From: Methylomarinum sp050304855 | Lineage (GTDB): Bacteria; Pseudomonadota; Gammaproteobacteria; Methylococcales; Methylomonadaceae | Reading direction: 5' to 3' | NCBI GenBank assembly: GCA_050304855.1 | Contig: JBNLEI010000057.1 | Location: 1-8,152 of the forward strand | Length of the DNA: 8,152 nt | Shown: in pieces, positions 5,561 through 8,152 of the stretch | Layout: each line of letters begins with the position of its first letter | How positions within the stretch are numbered: the stretch's first letter is position 1 | Notes under the pieces: model-generated | What the model was told of the DNA's origin: nothing | Seen by the model: only the letters and a program-made list of their open reading frames with translations | Databases searched by the model: none | Position numbers and translations under genes: made by a program

Positions 5561-7141
5561 TCACACCTCCCTGACCAACAATGCCATAGCCCGGCGTCGC
5601 AACCGTTGCGCCAGTGTCCCCATGGCCGGCTGCCTAGTCGGATAAGCGAACCAAACTAGCATTGCCAAGGCGACGAACACGCACCCGGCGAGCCAAAATG
5701 CATCGTTAATCGCCCTAATCGCCGCCTGTTCGCGCCCTACCTCAATTAGCGGTCTTAGCGCTGAGGCGTCGTCAAATCCGACTCCTTTCAGGAGTTCGAC
5801 AGAATCGCTAAAACGCTCGTCGAACGCCGTGCGGGTTTCGGCGAAATGATTCATATGCAACGGCTTACGGAAATAGAACACGATGCCTTGAAAGGAAATA
5901 CCGATGGCTCCGGCCGCAATTCGTAGCGATGTGGCCAATTCCACCGCCCGCCATTGTTTATCCGGCGGCAAGCCATGCAGCAGCAACGCCGTCAGCGGTG
6001 CGAAAAAACTCCCTAGACAAATGCCTTCCAGTAATTTGGGCCAGAACAACTGTTGATAGGCGTCAAAATTTTCGAATCGGCTTAACCAGAAATAACTGGC
6101 GGCGAACCCAAACAGATTGAGCGATGCCAATAACCGGGCATCGACATATTTGACGATTTGATGAAAACCGCCGGCAACCGGCTTGGCAAAAATCGCCATC
6201 GGCAAAAACACTAAACCGGCCAAAAACGACGAATAGCCCAGGGTCAGTTGCAACTGTACGACCAGCAACGACAGCAAACCTTGAAAAAACATGAAGCCGA
6301 CAAACAATACCGTCGTACCGATGACAAAATTACGCTGGGTGAACAAACGGATATCGAGAAACGGATGACGCACGCTCAGTTCCCAGACTATCCAATAGCT
6401 CAGAGTCACCACACAAAGCCCTAACAACCCCATTAGATAGGGAGAATGACTCCAATCCCAATCGTTACCTTGATTCAGCAGAGTCTGAAAAGCGCCCAAC
6501 GAAACCGACAGTAGCAAAAAACCGACCCAATCGAATCGATGCCGTATTAGTTTGGCTCCGCGCCTGTACAACAACGCGCCAACAATACCGGCTATTGCCA
6601 GTGCGATAGGGATATTGACGATGAATAACCAGCGCCAGCCGAGGTTATCGGCAACCCAACCGCCACACGGTGGCCCGAAAGTAAATGGCGTCAAAGTAAA
6701 CAAAGTCCAGACACCGATCCCGATATTCTTACGTCGTTGAGGATACTCTTTTATCAGCATCGACTGGCCCAATGGCAAAGTGATGCCACCGGAAAATCCC
6801 AACACTATGCGGGCCGCCAGAAATTCGTACAGCGAACTGCTAAAAGCGCAGATGGCAGAAGCCAGGGCGAACACGGCGAAGGCCCAAACCAACGGTCGGT
6901 ATTCGCCCAAGCGCCGTGACGCCCAAATTCCTATCGGAAAAGCCAGAGCCAGGCTCAACATGTAATCAGTTTGCGTCCAGGTAGCAAAGCTCGGCGGTAT
7001 CGCCAAACCACCTGCGACCCGGGGCAACATGGCGATATAAGCCCCGGCGTTAAACAGCACGACGGCGTGACCTAATCCCAAGCAGATGTTGAACAATACA
7101 AAACGCCAACCACGCAACTTTTTAGGAAAAACTTCAGACAT
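5561..7141 (-). CDS. DHA2-family MFS exporter (EmrB-like, 14 membrane helices)
   Basis: This 526-residue inner-membrane drug:H+ antiporter-type transporter is the energised part of the tripartite pump. The length and alternating hydrophobic segments fit the 14-helix DHA2 group. Helix 1 covers about 13-35. A degenerate motif A, GIWASRRLGEYRP (71-83), replaces the usual G-x-L-A-D-R-x-G-R-K, lacking the Asp. Motif C is GPPCGG with GWVADNLGWRWLF (156-173). FLDIRLF (261-267) and SLRIAAGAIG (405-414) are also EmrB-like, and the large periplasmic loop before the last helix spans about 425-478. The ATG start lies 6 bases after the stop of the 143-residue membrane gene, with no clear ribosome site, so coupling is likely. 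It directly abuts the outer-membrane channel gene. The altered motif A may mark a subgroup with a different substrate; the substrate cannot be read from sequence. Confidence 0.92.
   Translation of the reverse strand: MSEVFPKKLRGWRFVLFNICLGLGHAVVLFNAGAYIAMLPRVAGGLAIPPSFATWTQTDYMLSLALAFPIGIWASRRLGEYRPLVWAFAVFALASAICAFSSSLYEFLAARIVLGFSGGITLPLGQSMLIKEYPQRRKNIGIGVWTLFTLTPFTFGPPCGGWVADNLGWRWLFIVNIPIALAIAGIVGALLYRRGAKLIRHRFDWVGFLLLSVSLGAFQTLLNQGNDWDWSHSPYLMGLLGLCVVTLSYWIVWELSVRHPFLDIRLFTQRNFVIGTTVLFVGFMFFQGLLSLLVVQLQLTLGYSSFLAGLVFLPMAIFAKPVAGGFHQIVKYVDARLLASLNLFGFAASYFWLSRFENFDAYQQLFWPKLLEGICLGSFFAPLTALLLHGLPPDKQWRAVELATSLRIAAGAIGISFQGIVFYFRKPLHMNHFAETRTAFDERFSDSVELLKGVGFDDASALRPLIEVGREQAAIRAINDAFWLAGCVFVALAMLVWFAYPTRQPAMGTLAQRLRRRAMALLVREV
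5566..5572 (-). promoter_or_regulatory. Ribosome binding site fixing the GTG start of the channel gene
   Basis: Read on the minus strand, GGGAGGT lies in the last codons of the MFS gene, followed by GTGA and then the GTG start at 5560. It is the strongest Shine-Dalgarno match in the operon and supports the GTG over the TTG two codons further in. Confidence 0.7.
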
Positions 7142-7147
7142 CGTCGA

Positions 7148-7579
7148 CTACGTAAACAATAGCAACGTTAGAACGCCGAAACCGGCCGTTAAGCCTGCAC
7201 ATAGTTTTGCTTTCTCCAAGAACGCCGAATGCAGCCAATAGTCCCGCCACACCATATCGATTCGTCTTCCAGTATTGAGAAAATAAGCCTTACTTTGCGC
7301 GTACCAGAGCCGAAAGCGCCTAATCGTTTGATAGGCCGTCACGGCAAGCAACGACAACAACAGATAAAATACGATAACTTGAGAGGTATGGCGGTCGGTA
7401 TGAAAAAGATGCTCGACCAGGGAATCCAACGTAAATTCGACTAACTCGAATATGCTATGCAATAACTCCAACATTAAATCAGGCATCATCAATACGCCGA
7501 TGAACACGCTTCCGGCGATCCACTTCATTTTGATTGACAGCATGAGCTTTGCAATTGCAACCAAATAAGACTCAGACAT
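7148..7579 (-). CDS. Small inner-membrane protein of unknown function, efflux operon
   Basis: The 143 residues contain about three hydrophobic segments: roughly 19-34 (IAGSVFIGVLMM), 66-84 (SQVIVFYLLLSLLAV) and 124-142 at the C-terminus (LTAGFGVLTLLLF). Between the first two lies an amphipathic stretch (35-60) rich in Leu, Glu and His (LLHSIFELVEF, LVEHLFH). Between the second and third is a basic, aromatic segment (84-118: RRFRLWYAQ, MVWRDYW) likely to be cytoplasmic. The ATG has a run of seven G two bases upstream, overlapping the stop of the previous gene's reading frame. It lies 8 bases after that gene and 6 bases before the MFS gene, so it is firmly inside the operon. I recognise no family; a pump subunit or chaperone role is inferred only from position. 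Confidence 0.78.
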   Translation of the reverse strand: MSESYLVAIAKLMLSIKMKWIAGSVFIGVLMMPDLMLELLHSIFELVEFTLDSLVEHLFHTDRHTSQVIVFYLLLSLLAVTAYQTIRRFRLWYAQSKAYFLNTGRRIDMVWRDYWLHSAFLEKAKLCAGLTAGFGVLTLLLFT

Positions 7580-7581
7580 GT

Positions 7582-7589
7582 CCCCCCCT
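7582..7589 (-). promoter_or_regulatory. G7-tract ribosome site of the 143-residue membrane gene
   Basis: On the minus strand TAGGGGGGG precedes the start by two bases (AC, then ATG at 7579). The TAG stop of the upstream gene (7590-7588) shares its last G with the tract, so stop and ribosome site overlap. A tract of seven G serving as ribosome site is unusual. Confidence 0.45.
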
Positions 7590-8152
7590 ATTCCGTCAAC
7601 AAACCGATATCACGCAAGCCAAGTGCAAGCAGGTGCGCGATATGCTGCCGAAGCGACTTTTTGAGTTTTTCACCATTATGGGATAACAACGTCTCGACGG
7701 ACCCTTCGTAAACGGTGCTTTTTTCTTTGATGCGGGCAATTACTTTGCCCGAACTCGGGTTGATCAACTTAATTAATAATTGCACGGACAACTGTCCGGA
7801 AAAAATTCTGTACTGTCCTATCCCCAGTTCCAGAACACCGTCATCCTCCGCTACATATAAATCGTCAGCCAAATTCGCGACATACCATTTCTCCACAGCA
7901 TTATGCCAGTGAACCAAGTCGGCATTGCGTTCGCTGGTCGCCATAGGCAGCAGACGCAAGCGATCGTCTGCAACTGCTTGAATGCTTTCCCTAGCGAATT
8001 GAGCAACCGCTAGTTGCAATATTTCCGACGATAGCGACCAACCGGATAATTTCTTCTCCGAAGTTTGCGTTATCGTGGGATCGATAATATCAACACTATC
8101 TCCCTCTCCTACCCGACCGGCGATGACAATATCACCCGGCAACCGATAAAGT
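7588..8152 (-). CDS. Partial gene of unknown function, first visible gene of the efflux operon
   Basis: This gene is truncated by the right edge: the reading frame is open through the last base, so its real start lies outside. A TTG at 8142 could be read as a start but the codons before it (L-Y-R) continue without a stop. About 187 residues are visible. They begin YRLPGDIVIAGRV, then a helix near SLSSEILQLAVAQFARESI, an acidic region, then a strand-rich part (LELGIGQYRIF, LSVQLLIKLINPSSGKVIARI) and a Lys- and Leu-rich C-terminal helix. The strand-turn-strand with N-P-S-S-G-K is like envelope lipoproteins that assemble at membranes, but this is only a resemblance in pattern. No membrane segment is seen in the visible part; any signal peptide would be off the edge. 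It ends 8 bases before the membrane gene, so it is co-transcribed with the pump. Confidence 0.7.
   Translation of the reverse strand, partial: LYRLPGDIVIAGRVGEGDSVDIIDPTITQTSEKKLSGWSLSSEILQLAVAQFARESIQAVADDRLRLLPMATSERNADLVHWHNAVEKWYVANLADDLYVAEDDGVLELGIGQYRIFSGQLSVQLLIKLINPSSGKVIARIKEKSTVYEGSVETLLSHNGEKLKKSLRQHIAHLLALGLRDIGLLTE

Noticed and set aside
1..8152. CRISPR array, tRNA, insertion sequence, toxin-antitoxin or phage genes
   Set aside because: No regularly spaced repeats, cloverleaf, transposase or integrase motifs were seen on either strand.

Overview
The window looks like chromosomal DNA from a gammaproteobacterium of moderate GC. A methylotroph-type lineage such as the Methylococcales is a guess from overall gene style and base composition, not something the sequence proves. 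It holds three blocks. The first is a short plus-strand unit (about 228-750) of two very small genes. A textbook-like Fur box overlaps the -10 element of their promoter, so they are probably switched on when iron is scarce. Neither small protein matches a function I can name; the first has a CxxC pair and the second ends in a Leu-rich helix with one Cys.

The second block (about 750-2917) is an AT-rich gap followed by a full-length treZ, malto-oligosyltrehalose trehalohydrolase, the enzyme that releases trehalose from maltooligosyltrehalose made by TreY. No treY or other glycogen or trehalose gene is visible here. The gap contains a 21-codon reading frame with its own weak ribosome site, in the same frame as treZ and holding a stem-loop. 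It could be a leader peptide or a relic.

The third block (2971 to the right edge) is a tightly packed minus-strand operon of at least five genes. In order of transcription these are: a partial gene of unknown function entering from the right edge, a 143-residue membrane protein of unknown function, an EmrB-like 14-helix MFS exporter, a NodT-like outer membrane lipoprotein, and an EmrA/HlyD-like membrane fusion protein. Genes are 0 to 8 bases apart. Together the last three would form a complete tripartite pump from inner membrane to outside the cell. The substrate is not apparent, and the two leading genes are candidate accessory parts. The operon promoter lies beyond the window. treZ and the efflux operon converge across a 53-base gap with no convincing terminator.

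No tRNA, rRNA, CRISPR array, insertion sequence or integrase was seen. The points most worth following are the Fur-controlled small-gene pair and the two unknown genes coupled to the efflux pump.
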